DNA of 64,000 nucleotides from Tritrichomonas foetus (Eukaryota > Parabasalia > Tritrichomonadida > Tritrichomonadidae), in the NCBI GenBank assembly GCA_001839685.1, contig MLAK01000704.1:237897-301896 (forward strand), in the 5' to 3' direction. Below are positions 48,913 to 59,658 of this stretch, piece after piece (the stretch's first letter is position 1; each line of letters starts with the position of its first letter). Below the pieces are notes generated by a model. That model saw nothing but the letters and a program-made list of their open reading frames with translations, searched no databases and was not told where the DNA came from. The translations under genes and the position numbers were made by a program.

Positions 48913-51171
48913 ATGGATAATTCGAGTGAAACATCTCGCTCATCTTTCTCAAATATGGGTAGCCAATCTTCCAAATACCAGGGAATCATCGAAAAAAGCT
49001 TTTTCAAAAAAACTCGAAATGAAGTATTCTTTCTCTTTTCGTATCTTTATTCGGTAGCCCCTAATTTTTACTGGCTGCACACGATATTTTCGATTTACAG
49101 AATATGGCAATTAATAGCTCCTGCCTTTTGCTACGGATTTATTAACCTATGGAAAGGAAATCCAACATTTCAGCAAATTATCAATATTTTAGTTCTCCCA
49201 GTCTATTTAATTCCACCATCAAAACGAGAAGGTGCACTACTTTATGTTCTTGTTATTTTTATTGTTTTAATGGTGACTCTCATTTTCATAATTTTAGGAG
49301 TGGGACGGTCCTTCCATGCAAATGCCAAACTTCCCAAATCAATGCCATCAATTATCGTCTTCTTCTTCGGCTCAATCGGCTTTATTATCGAATTTCTCGG
49401 CGCTATCTATTCAGGAGAGCTCATCGGCCACATTATTTCCGACACTATCCCATTTTCACTGCCAGTTTGTTGTATAATGCTCGTACTGACTCTCGTGCTT
49501 TTCCTTGCTTATGCATATTTCTATTGTGATGTCATCAGCATTTCTTTGACATTTCAACCTAACTCACTTCAAACTGTCACCAACAAAAGCCAAACAGGCA
49601 TTTTCCTAATCACAAATTTAATCGCCTTCTTTCTCGGAATTGCTTCAGCTACGACAAGACTTGTAACTCGTATATTTACTATTATTTCTATGGTATTATA
49701 TGGATGCGGATTTTTCTTTGTCTTCTTGGATGGTGGCTTAACAAACTTCGTTCAAACTATTTGCATTTGTGCATCTTTAGCTAGTGGTTTTTTGGGACTT
49801 GCTATTATCATTGTCTTTTTATTCTCACAAACTACAATCTCTGAAGTTTATCTTATTATATATGTTGTATTTTGGTTAATTGCAGCAATTGTTTCATCTT
49901 TTGTGATTAATCATATAAAGAAAAAACATTTGGAGGTTTTGGATAGAATTATGGATGACGAATCTGAATTTCAACATTTGGTTAAAAGTCCAGCGAAATA
50001 TGCTCGTGTTTTAGTGACAGGGTTTGAACAATCTCATCCACAGTGCTTAAATTGGAATTTCTGTCGACTAGCAACTGTTCAATGGCCGAATAGTATTATT
50101 TCATGGTACCTTTATGCCAAGTTCACCGCAATTTATCCAGAAGAAACCATGCAATTAATTTGCATAGGAAAAAGTATGAAACAACATAAATTAAAAGGTG
50201 GTTTTGTTAGACAAACTATTGATCAAATGGCTTCCTTAATTCGCCAAAGAGAACCAAACTTATCAAGATTACTGCAAAACAAACTCGGTTCAATAAACAA
50301 AGATGTGCAATCAACAAAACATAAATTAAGAAATGTATGGGACATGATCATTCAGTCCAATATTGGTGAAATGGAAATTGCCATTTCTAAAACATACACT
50401 TCAATCGAAAAGAATGAAGCAGAATTCAGTCACCTACTCAGACAATATCCTAATAATAGGTTTGTTTTCAGAGCTTATTCAAGATTCTTAGTCGAAGTTC
50501 AAGCAGATTATAAAAAATATGAAGTTTGGGAGCAATCAACCAAGTTGCTGGCAAGAGGAATGGAATGCAATGAAGATCAGGCTCATGAGCACGGTCTTCA
50601 CACTTATCCATTACTTCCAACATATCTCAAAACAACGTCTTCTTCAAATAGTAAAATGGTAATGGAATCTTTTGAAGATGTTTCAACAAATAACGAATTA
50701 ACGTTCCATGATAGTATGGAGACATCAATGGATAACTTCTTCACCATTGAAGATATGATTGATGACATCAGAATTCCATCAATTAAGAAAACTATTTGCG
50801 TCAGACTTTTCCTTCTTTTCGTTTGTGTTATTTGTACAATTGTTGCAGGTATTTTATTTGATAACTTTTACTTACGTCAACTCACTGAACCATTAGAATT
50901 TGTCTACACACTTAGCTATATGAGATCGATGATATTCCATTTGACAGGATATTCCATTCAAACCGTTTTGGACAAAATGCCTGATAAAGTTCACAGAACT
51001 TTTAAGGATTTAGATAACTTAATTTATTTAGGGTCAACTACCAAAACTCATGAACAATTACTGCATTTAGTGAAAGAAGCATCTTCACTATCCAATGATA
51101 TAGTTAAAATTCAAAATTTCCAGAAAGGAGATCCATTAATGGATAAAGCTAGATCATTAATTTTCACATAA
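48913..51171 (+). CDS. Membrane adenylyl cyclase, N-terminal part (gene interrupted by TAA)
   Basis: This frame covers the first 752 codons of a long trichomonad membrane cyclase: about nine hydrophobic segments between residues 40 and 340, a cytoplasmic linker with SHLLRQYPNNRFVFRAYSRF, then a transmembrane segment at about 635-655 and the start of an outer-facing domain. The frame ends in a TAA (51169-51171). The same frame then stays open and continues with the remaining half, so this is one gene with a single in-frame stop. TCATTC right before the ATG fits an Inr. Confidence 0.85.
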   Translation: MDNSSETSRSSFSNMGSQSSKYQGIIEKSFFKKTRNEVFFLFSYLYSVAPNFYWLHTIFSIYRIWQLIAPAFCYGFINLWKGNPTFQQIINILVLPVYLIPPSKREGALLYVLVIFIVLMVTLIFIILGVGRSFHANAKLPKSMPSIIVFFFGSIGFIIEFLGAIYSGELIGHIISDTIPFSLPVCCIMLVLTLVLFLAYAYFYCDVISISLTFQPNSLQTVTNKSQTGIFLITNLIAFFLGIASATTRLVTRIFTIISMVLYGCGFFFVFLDGGLTNFVQTICICASLASGFLGLAIIIVFLFSQTTISEVYLIIYVVFWLIAAIVSSFVINHIKKKHLEVLDRIMDDESEFQHLVKSPAKYARVLVTGFEQSHPQCLNWNFCRLATVQWPNSIISWYLYAKFTAIYPEETMQLICIGKSMKQHKLKGGFVRQTIDQMASLIRQREPNLSRLLQNKLGSINKDVQSTKHKLRNVWDMIIQSNIGEMEIAISKTYTSIEKNEAEFSHLLRQYPNNRFVFRAYSRFLVEVQADYKKYEVWEQSTKLLARGMECNEDQAHEHGLHTYPLLPTYLKTTSSSNSKMVMESFEDVSTNNELTFHDSMETSMDNFFTIEDMIDDIRIPSIKKTICVRLFLLFVCVICTIVAGILFDNFYLRQLTEPLEFVYTLSYMRSMIFHLTGYSIQTVLDKMPDKVHRTFKDLDNLIYLGSTTKTHEQLLHLVKEASSLSNDIVKIQNFQKGDPLMDKARSLIFT

Positions 51172-51222
51172 GCAATAGATTATAGATCATTCTCTGGGTA
51201 CAGAAACGGAAAGAAAACCCAA

Positions 51223-53580
51223 ATGACGCCTTATGCAATTTTCCAAGAATATGTACGATTAGGCGGTGAGCTTGGAAACAGTAAAAATATTTCCAATATT
51301 ACTATGGGTGAAAATCCAATTCAAGCTGATATTTATGCAATGGGAAAGATGTCAGAAATCCTTTCCAAAGCTTTAGAAGAAGTTTCAAATTACATGGTTG
51401 AATCACATGAAACAAATTCATTATATATTCAAATAATATTTTATGCAGGCTTTTGTGTGATACCGATAATTTTACTTACGACAACATTAATATTAGTTAA
51501 ATGCATAAATAAAGAAAAGCAATCTATATTTAAATGCCTTGCTGCACTTCCAAAGAACACTGTTTCATCAATAGCCGAAAGATTAAAAGTTTTGAAGAAA
51601 GATAACAGCTGTAGTGAAATAGCTTCTAATGCTGATGGAGAAATCAACAAACAAGAAGATAATCTCATTAAAATCCTTGCAACTGCTGATTCACGAGGTT
51701 TTTCAATGTTCAATTCAGCTGGTTCAAGCATTATTGGTTCAGTTGTTCAATCCATTTGTGTTATTATTGCATTTGTGTTACTTAGTGATTTATTCATTTC
51801 TCAAAGTGAAGCTTTATATCAATCTGCGCCACATATTGACAACTTAATGGGTACTTTTGCCTATCAAATGGGTGTATATGTAGATTTACAAATTATTGCA
51901 GCATATGGTAGTGAATGCGAAATCCCTGATGTAGATTTGACAAACATTAGGGAGAAACTTGAAACTTATGCAGATTCATCTGTTGGTTGCCTAAATACAT
52001 TAAGATATGGTGATTCTGCAACAGGAGTTGTACCTTTCGAACAATTTGCTAAAAAGATGGAAGAATTAGTAAAAACGTCAACATGCCATGATGTAAAAAC
52101 ACCATCCAACCTTCACGAAATTTATGAATGTTTCGAACCTGAAGTTGCCTACATGTTATATGATGCACTTGCAGCTACGTTATATTTCCCATTCTTCCAA
52201 TTAAGACTCACAACTGCTTTTGATTATAATAATAACATGTTTATGAATATGTGGCATATCGAAAATGTTCACCTTTATAATAATTTTTATGCACCTTTAT
52301 TTAGTAGCATTGTTCCTGATGTCGTTAAAGACTTATTCGATAATTTACCAAGAATCTTCGGAATTTCGGCCATATTAATTGGAATAGCAGTTATCACAGA
52401 AATTGTAGTTTTCTACTTCATTCAAGAAACTGAAAAAAGGTTGAAATATGCTCTTCGTTTACTTCTCCATTGTCCCCCGACCATTATTTTGCAGAACACT
52501 AAAATAATGAATTTATTAAGTGGTAATTTCCGACAGAAAACTAAAGATGGCACTAATCGTGATCAAAAATATTATGATTTAATTGCAGAAAATATGCCAG
52601 ATGCAATTATAGTTGTAACTGAAGAACATATGATGTATAAAATCAATTTCATCAACAAAAGTGCTCAACGTATTTTTAATAAAACTGAAGAAATTATCGA
52701 ACATACAATTCAGGAATTAGTTGATACTAAAACCAATCCAAACTTTATTGCTAATCTCAAAATTTCTGATGGTCGAACGATTGACGACATTGAATTCATC
52801 ACCTCAGATGGTGGGCTCAAACATTTTTCAGTTACTTATGCGAATCTCAAAAATGAAATTATTATTTCATTGAAAGATACTACTGATATGATTCGTTATA
52901 ATAATTTAATTGCTGAAGAACACGCGAAAAGCGACATGCTTTTGGCTTCAATTTTGCCGGCTAATCTCGCAAAAAGAGTTCAACAAGGTGAAACTGATAT
53001 CTGCTTCTCAGTACAGTCAGTCACAATTTCATTTATAGATATTGTGGAATTTACTCCATGGTGTGGCTCTTTAGAGGCTTCTGAAGTTATGCTTACATTG
53101 AATAATTTATTCACAAGATTTGATATCATCGTGAATTCGAAACCAACAATGACTAAAATTAAATGTATTGGTGATTGTTATATGAGTGCGGGTGGAATAT
53201 TCATGGAAGTGAACCAACCAGCACTACATGCAAAAGAAGTTGTTGAATTTGGTCTCGAAGCAATTGAAGCGATAGAATCATTAAATAAAGAAATAAATCA
53301 AAACTTGCGGATTCGTGTTGGTGTAAACACGGGAGGTCCAATTGTGAGTGGTGTTCTTGGTATTGGCAAACCAACATTTGAAATATTAGGACCAGCTATT
53401 AATATGGCCCAACAAATGGAGCATTGCGGTGTTCCAATGCAGGTCCATATTTCTAGATATGTGTATGAATTAATTTATGGTGATACTTTCCAAATCAAAG
53501 AAAGAGGTGAAATTTCTATTAAAAACGGTAAAGTGGTTACTTATCTTGTATCAAAGAAAAAACAAAATAATAAAGCATAA
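51223..53580 (+). CDS. Membrane adenylyl cyclase, C-terminal part (PAS + cyclase domain)
   Basis: In the same frame as the preceding part (17 sense codons separate them from the TAA), 785 codons encode transmembrane segments, outer loops, a PAS domain (about 455-560; AENMPDAIIVVTEEHMMYKI) and a class III cyclase domain (about 590-770). Metal Asp residues are present in FIDIVEFTPW and IKCIGDCYM. The Lys of IKCIGD fits ATP (adenylyl) selectivity. The purine-specifying Asp place carries Glu (FEILGPAIN). The transition-state Arg is replaced by Gln (NMAQQME). Stop lies in TAAA. The ATG at 51223 is internal, so do not read it as a separate gene start. Confidence 0.85.
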   Translation: MTPYAIFQEYVRLGGELGNSKNISNITMGENPIQADIYAMGKMSEILSKALEEVSNYMVESHETNSLYIQIIFYAGFCVIPIILLTTTLILVKCINKEKQSIFKCLAALPKNTVSSIAERLKVLKKDNSCSEIASNADGEINKQEDNLIKILATADSRGFSMFNSAGSSIIGSVVQSICVIIAFVLLSDLFISQSEALYQSAPHIDNLMGTFAYQMGVYVDLQIIAAYGSECEIPDVDLTNIREKLETYADSSVGCLNTLRYGDSATGVVPFEQFAKKMEELVKTSTCHDVKTPSNLHEIYECFEPEVAYMLYDALAATLYFPFFQLRLTTAFDYNNNMFMNMWHIENVHLYNNFYAPLFSSIVPDVVKDLFDNLPRIFGISAILIGIAVITEIVVFYFIQETEKRLKYALRLLLHCPPTIILQNTKIMNLLSGNFRQKTKDGTNRDQKYYDLIAENMPDAIIVVTEEHMMYKINFINKSAQRIFNKTEEIIEHTIQELVDTKTNPNFIANLKISDGRTIDDIEFITSDGGLKHFSVTYANLKNEIIISLKDTTDMIRYNNLIAEEHAKSDMLLASILPANLAKRVQQGETDICFSVQSVTISFIDIVEFTPWCGSLEASEVMLTLNNLFTRFDIIVNSKPTMTKIKCIGDCYMSAGGIFMEVNQPALHAKEVVEFGLEAIEAIESLNKEINQNLRIRVGVNTGGPIVSGVLGIGKPTFEILGPAINMAQQMEHCGVPMQVHISRYVYELIYGDTFQIKERGEISIKNGKVVTYLVSKKKQNNKA

Positions 53581-54075
53581 AAACTTGTTTTCGTAATTTT
53601 CTCACTCATTTTTTATCTAATACCATTTGTCATGAAATTAGAGTATTCAAATTTGGAGTTGAAATCGATATTAAATAATTTCAAAGTTCGGAAATCATCT
53701 ATCAAAAACTCCAAAAAGGAATAAAAGCTTTTATAGGATAACAATTATTCGATCAATATTCCAAAAATTGAAATAAAAGGAAAAAAGTGATTTACTCTGA
53801 ACATAAGCGAGGAAGAATATGTTTTATCAGTTTATTCAAGCTGTAACATCGAAAACTTTTCCCCACTCAGTTTTGAATTTTGTTAAGAAGGATATTTGAA
53901 ACTTTTTGAATGAGAACGTTATTAAATTCAATACGAATTAGATAGGATCCAATTGTGGTTTGGCAAAAAGTAGATCTACTTGACTCATTAGATTTGTAGT
54001 TCATCATCATTTATATTTCCAGGAATTTGGAGATTTTTATGACCATTTCATGATTGTATGCATTCAAATCGATAT

Positions 54076-54143
54076 TCATTCAATATTTAAATGTATAGAA
54101 TTTTGAATACATACAAAATTCTATTCATTTAAATATTCAATGA
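54076..54143. repeat. 30-bp inverted repeat with 8-nt loop
   Basis: Left arm 54076-54105 and right arm 54114-54143 are reverse complements at 28 of 30 positions, separated by AATACATA. The arms begin TCATTCAATATT and end AATATTCAATGA. No flanking duplication was seen. It lies between the two cyclase genes. Confidence 0.85.
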
Positions 54144-54166
54144 TCATAAATATTGTGAGAAATTAA

Positions 54167-54400
54167 TATCTAATTTTCCTCAGTTTTAGAATTCAATATA
54201 TTTATCCAACGCATGAAAAAAATAACGAATATCTATTAAGATTTGAACAAAAGTTGGAAGCATTCTATCAGGAAAATTGGTATGTGATGTCTGAAGGTTA
54301 CTTTTCTACAAGATATATTTATCTGATAACATATAATATTTTATTAAACACGTTTTATAATTCCCTGAAAATTCTGAATGTTTTAATTGTATCCATATAA
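54167..54400 (+). pseudogene. Open segment with protein-like composition, no start codon
   Basis: A 77-codon plus-strand segment without ATG at its start carries a well-mixed sequence (NNEYLLRFEQKLEAFYQENW) before becoming Leu/Asn-rich. It may be part of a decayed gene. No family is recognised. Confidence 0.25.
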
Positions 54401-55213
54401 TTGTGGGAAAAAGTTCTCAATTTTCTAAACAACCAAATTTATTGAAATAAAAAGATATGAAAAAATTATAAAATACAAAGAAAAGAAAAGTAACAAAAAG
54501 AAAAAGAAGAAGAGGAGAAAAAAAGAAAAAAAAAAAAAATTATTCGGTCACGTTTATAAGAAACAATGTTTTTTCATTTCTTCTTTTGGTGCTTAAATAC
54601 ATTACATTTGCGAAAGAGATTATACTCAAACCTATTTCTTTGTTAAATTCATTTTCATGATATTTTCTGATTTAGAAAAATGAAAGTTTCTTCAGAGGAC
54701 AATGTTCTTTCGAAATCTATCTTTCAAATCTAAATATATAGTCGCTAACTTTTCTTAATTGTTTTTTTCGTTTTCATGGGCAATGAATGGTTACTACCGT
54801 ATTTAATTCCTATCGCCTCCTTCAAAAATTATCCCATAATGAGCAATTCTACAGAAAATTTAAGAAATAAAATCATTAAACATTGAATTTTTGAAAGAAT
54901 CTAAAAATCTAATAAAGACAATCAACACACGCAGAAACGGTACCATTGTTATTTATGGATTTTTGATATCATCAATACAACTAACGAGATTTCTATAGAA
55001 TCAAATTGAAAAGTTCCATTCACAAAATATTTTTTATGAAATCGAATTTTCAGAGAAAAATAAAAAAATTAAATGTTCAATAGAAAAGCCAGTGAATATA
55101 AATAGATGTATACAAACCAAATAGTCTTAACGTACGAAATCACTAAAATGATCCTTATCATCAGTATTACTTAATACCATCAGTCAAAAATCAAAANCCA
55201 AATAGCTAAAAGA

Positions 55214-55981
55214 ATGACGAAAATTTCCCTTATCGCAAACTTCGCAAATGGCCGAATTCAAAAATATTTCGAAAATGATTCTGAAGAAGCTATTGTTTCA
55301 GTTTTCGGGTGAACAGCTTTCAGTCAATTGTTAAATCTATTTTTTATAGTTATGAGCCATATTTATTCATAGTTTTGAAATTTTGCAACAATTAAACCGA
55401 AAAAAGAGCGATTTTGGAGAAAGCCTAAAAAAAAATTGTGAGAAGCTTTTTTTCCAAGAATCATAAAGATTATAACACTGCTTCCCATAATTCTATTTAC
55501 ACTTCTTCTATCGATTTTTAATTAAAAATCGCGAAAATTTTGATAGTTTTAACTCAGTGATGTTGAATTAATTCAATTTCCATTTGACAAATATGAATGT
55601 ATTGAAATCTTTTCTGTCATAAAATTTTAGTATATGAAGAAAATAGACTGACAGTCCTCAACAGCACATTCTCAAGCAGGTATACAGATACAACGATTGA
55701 AAGACCAAATCAAGAAATTGACACAAAAGGCAAATGGCTACCAACTGAAAATGAATGCGATGATTCAAGAATTAAATGCATTGCGTACAGAAAAATCTTC
55801 CTGGAATCAGCACATATTCCAGCAAACAATCCTGGATCAGGAACAAAACGATGTTTCCGAACATTACAATGGGAAAAATGGAACCCAATATGTTTTTTTC
55901 CAGGCTCGATGCCAAGTGAATTTTCTGATGACTCGCCATTTAGATGGCAAAACATTCGTAATCTTCTCATTGATGCCTAAA
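55214..55981 (+). pseudogene. Broken gene relic upstream of second cyclase
   Basis: An ATG at 55214 opens 32 codons with good coding character (MTKISLIANFANGRIQKYF) to a TGA. Further on (about 55640-55890) a frame carries a strong coiled coil (IQIQRLKDQIKKLTQKANGY; NAMIQELNALRTEKSSW). A third segment in a different frame ends with SMPSEFSDDSPFRWQNIRNL before TAA at 55979-55981. Both frames are open across the overlap, so the shift cannot be placed. The three blocks together suggest one decayed gene. No family is recognised. Confidence 0.35.
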
Positions 55982-56397
55982 TTTTTTTTATTTATATCAA
56001 AATTATTAATATTTTTTTTTTTATACTTCATTTTTGTATTTTGGAAAACATTATAATTTTCGATGGAGGGCCATATGATAATAAAAAGCACGATTTATGA
56101 TAAGAAATAATCAAGATATTAATGCTATAAAATCACTTTTTATCTCAATAATTCTCAGAAATTTCTGTGGGGTTTATTTTTTTCTCACAATTTTTTTTTG
56201 GATTTGGTTTTCTCTGTATCTTGATTTTTAAATTATAATATTTATATATTATTAATAGGATTACAATTAAATAATTTTTAGATGACTATAATATCAACAA
56301 TTATTCATTTAGATCTCTCAATAGTCTTCTACATCTAGAGCTAGTTAGTTTGTATACATCTATAAATCGAAAATTCAATTGAAGGCTTTGGTTAAAA
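55982..56397. promoter_or_regulatory. Upstream region of second cyclase gene
   Basis: A T-rich, AT-rich stretch of 416 bp. TCAATTG about 23 bp before the ATG is a weak Inr candidate. No gene is present. Confidence 0.35.
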
Positions 56398-59300
56398 ATG
56401 CAACAAATCGGGACAGCACAGTCTGTCAATCAATCATCTATTTCTACTTCTTCTACTCATGGCGTTGAAGGAATTAGGAAGAATAAAATCACAAGTGGGC
56501 ATTATTCAGTTCTCGACCAAATATTTCCTTTTTTCGATAGAATGACTCAAATAAGACCACTTTTCCGCTTTATTCATACTTTATTGTATATATGGTATTT
56601 TGCTCAAATATTGAATACCTCTTGCTTCCATATTACATTTCATGAAGAAGATAATAGTTTCACCGGATATATGACCTGGATTTCTCTCTCAAACTTAAAT
56701 TCAGCATCAGAAACAACTTTCCTTGGCATGTTTTTGTTTTTTGCTTGCTGCGTCCTTGTATCTGTAATAGTGATATGTGTTCAATGGTATTACTACAGCA
56801 AAACGAGGAAATTTGTTAATTGGATGCTTCGCCTCATCAGATTCGTTTTTGAAGCTGTAACTCTCATCACATTAATACCAGCAGCTAGCTTTCTTGGCGT
56901 TCTTTTCCTGAGGGTTTTGCTTAATAGAATGAGCACTCTAAAGTACGTTTATCTATGCTTTATGATAATCTTCATTCTCTACACACTTGTCGTTCATATT
57001 TTGACATATCAGTTTATTTATTCATCACCTTATTTAGCAAACACACCATTTGGATCTTTTAACGGAGGTATAATTTTATTCCCAACAATTATCTATGCAA
57101 TTTTCGCTTTTATTTCCTGTTTTATTCGAACTTTTCCAACTTGGTCATATTCAATTGTGTTTTTAATTCTGTTGATCATTAATGTTCTTATTGTTGTTAG
57201 GTCTTTTTCTTATCCATTTTTGCATATGCCATTTAATGTTCTTTATTCTAGCGTTTTTACTGGTGCCATTGGGTGCAATGCCATGGCTATTGTTCGAGTT
57301 TTTGTTCCAAATCTATTTGAATATCTTCCTTTCACTGTGGGAGTGGTTGTAATGATCATTAGTATTTTTGTTTATGGATTCATCGGCAAGAAAAACAACG
57401 ATTTTGTCAAGTTGAAGCTTAACTATCCACCAAACGACGAATCACGAATGACAGAAGAAGAAAAGCACGCTATTTTCCAAGAACTCAATTTAATAAACGA
57501 AGCACATGGTACAAAATATCTCAGATTAGCACTTTTTAATGGTTGCGATATGTTGATTGATGATTCACTTATTAAATATTTAATTGTAAGTACAAATTCC
57601 ACGAGTGTAATGATTAGTGTATTAAGAATAGCTGCATGCTTCCCTTCTATGTCTCGATTAATGATGGTTTCCCTTTCCAGAGTGATTAGTCGAAGAGACA
57701 TTTCCTTTAAATATCGCTTTGTTTTATATCAAATTGAAAGAATTACAGCCATAAGAAATACATCAACCTCTGCCGAAATGACAAATCAATTAAACGATAT
57801 TGTAAATACCACATCAATCCTGAAAAAAGAAATAACCAACTTTTGGCTTTCTATTCCAAATGATCCTTCTATATTTAGGAAACTTACCAATGAAACAACT
57901 GAAGCCAATTCTCGTTGGACTGAATTATTATTAAAATTCCCCAATAATGATAGAATTCATGAAGAATATGCTCAATTTTTAATAGAAGTGAAAACAGATT
58001 TTGAATTAGCTGTTTTAGAACATAATAAAGCATCAATGATTTCTGTTGGAAAATGTCAGCATTTAGAAAAAGCTTTCAAGCTTCTCATGCAAAATTATCC
58101 TTTTTATTTAAAACGGGAAATTTTGGATGTTAGAGGAAATATTATTAAAATTCTGAATCACAAAATAAATCCCGAAAAATCTGGGGGTACTACAGCTTCT
58201 ACATTTTCTCAGTCTTCATTAGGAAATTCTTCAACAGGATTTTCAAGCATTGATAATGAATTACAACTTTCGATTGCACGATCATTGTTTTCTCACAGTC
58301 GATTAAGATTAGCATTACAAGGAGCATTAAAATATAGAATGTCTACAAATGCGACTTATATGCTTTATTGGGCTGCTTTTGTAATGATTGCCAGTTTTGC
58401 AGTATATTTGGTTCAATATTTCCTCCTCATTAATTTCTATGATAATCGACAAGCGAATGTTGATAGAATGGCGGCTGTTGCTGATGCAAGAACAGCCTCA
58501 TGCTACGCTTTGAATTATATAGCAAGCCAATGGGGTTTGTCAACTGGTGCGGTTATGAATCACGATGAATTATTGAATATTAACAAGCAACATGGAGGAA
58601 ATACAACAATCTTTCTGGATCCGATTGGCCCATCGATCTACGAATGTGCAATATGGATGCGTGGAAATATTACTAATTTGGCAATGGAAATGGGTGAAAT
58701 AGCTCTTAGTGGATTAGATATTGCCGAAATCGCACCATCATTTTTATCAGAGGATGTGCCATATTATCCTTTTGTTCAAACACGTATGCTTGAAAAGGAA
58801 ACTATTAACTTCAAAACTCTATTCTCTTATATGATCTATGCAACTGGTTATCTTGTAATGCGTATTAAAGATGCTCCCAATTGGCATAAAGATGATATCT
58901 TTTTATCCTATATGAAAAATACTGAAGGATTCTTCACAAGTATGGATGACATTTATCGAGGATTTGTTACAGAAACTGCATTAGCTATTAGACAAATTTC
59001 TAACGGGAATATTTTAATTTTATGTATTCCAGCAGTTGTCATATTTTTATTATCAATCCCGTTTTATTTAGTTTTTCATATTTTGTATTGTAGAGAAACT
59101 AAAAAGTGGCTTAGATTACTGAATGGAGTAGATGATAAATATAAAATTGAAGCATCAAGAACTTTAGATCCAAAAGAGAAGAAACATGACACCGCAATTG
59201 TCTCTGAAGGAGGTTCAGTTGAATCATCATCTTTTCATAGTATCACAGCAACAGTGATTGTATTTTTCTATTTGCTTGTAACTCTTATTTGTATTTTTTA

Positions 59301-59658
59301 TGGTGTTATTTCCATGAAAACTGATCAAGAATTCATCAACTTAAATAAATGGATGATTTATGGCTCTGTTCGTGCCTCTGCATCAATGGAAGCTATGGGT
59401 TTACTTCTTGCTGCAGCCACTATGAATGAAACTTTTTATTTATCTTCTCCAAATAAAAGTGAAGTTTTAAATCGAGCCCTCGCCGCTGGAAAGAGAATGC
59501 TTAACAATTATAATATTTTAATGAATGGAAAAGATGGTCTTATTGCTTGCTTAGGATATTCAGCAGAGTTGGATAAAATTCATAATGAACAAAAGTGTGA
59601 TATCACTCAAACAAACAGCAGCTATCATGATATCGTTCAATGTAATTCTTTATCATAA
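56398..59658 (+). CDS. Second membrane adenylyl cyclase, N-terminal part (gene interrupted by TAA)
   Basis: The 1,086-codon frame is homologous in layout to the cyclase at 48913: a dozen hydrophobic segments between residues 60 and 330, a cytoplasmic region with WTELLLKFPNNDRIHEEYAQFL, transmembrane segments near 655 and 875, and outer-facing domains. It ends with TAA (59656-59658), and the same frame continues directly with about 135 further codons. The two cyclase genes are separated by 2.8 kb in the same orientation and look like an old tandem duplication. Confidence 0.85.
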   Translation: MQQIGTAQSVNQSSISTSSTHGVEGIRKNKITSGHYSVLDQIFPFFDRMTQIRPLFRFIHTLLYIWYFAQILNTSCFHITFHEEDNSFTGYMTWISLSNLNSASETTFLGMFLFFACCVLVSVIVICVQWYYYSKTRKFVNWMLRLIRFVFEAVTLITLIPAASFLGVLFLRVLLNRMSTLKYVYLCFMIIFILYTLVVHILTYQFIYSSPYLANTPFGSFNGGIILFPTIIYAIFAFISCFIRTFPTWSYSIVFLILLIINVLIVVRSFSYPFLHMPFNVLYSSVFTGAIGCNAMAIVRVFVPNLFEYLPFTVGVVVMIISIFVYGFIGKKNNDFVKLKLNYPPNDESRMTEEEKHAIFQELNLINEAHGTKYLRLALFNGCDMLIDDSLIKYLIVSTNSTSVMISVLRIAACFPSMSRLMMVSLSRVISRRDISFKYRFVLYQIERITAIRNTSTSAEMTNQLNDIVNTTSILKKEITNFWLSIPNDPSIFRKLTNETTEANSRWTELLLKFPNNDRIHEEYAQFLIEVKTDFELAVLEHNKASMISVGKCQHLEKAFKLLMQNYPFYLKREILDVRGNIIKILNHKINPEKSGGTTASTFSQSSLGNSSTGFSSIDNELQLSIARSLFSHSRLRLALQGALKYRMSTNATYMLYWAAFVMIASFAVYLVQYFLLINFYDNRQANVDRMAAVADARTASCYALNYIASQWGLSTGAVMNHDELLNINKQHGGNTTIFLDPIGPSIYECAIWMRGNITNLAMEMGEIALSGLDIAEIAPSFLSEDVPYYPFVQTRMLEKETINFKTLFSYMIYATGYLVMRIKDAPNWHKDDIFLSYMKNTEGFFTSMDDIYRGFVTETALAIRQISNGNILILCIPAVVIFLLSIPFYLVFHILYCRETKKWLRLLNGVDDKYKIEASRTLDPKEKKHDTAIVSEGGSVESSSFHSITATVIVFFYLLVTLICIFYGVISMKTDQEFINLNKWMIYGSVRASASMEAMGLLLAAATMNETFYLSSPNKSEVLNRALAAGKRMLNNYNILMNGKDGLIACLGYSAELDKIHNEQKCDITQTNSSYHDIVQCNSLS

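Larger units (their letters stand above)
53581..55213. other. Intergenic region between the two cyclase genes
   Basis: The region contains a 26-codon ORF at 53819-53899 (MFYQFIQAVTSKTF), the inverted repeat, the open segment at 54167-54400, and a purine-rich tract (about 54470-54540). Nothing else is recognised. A single N lies at 55197. Confidence 0.45.
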
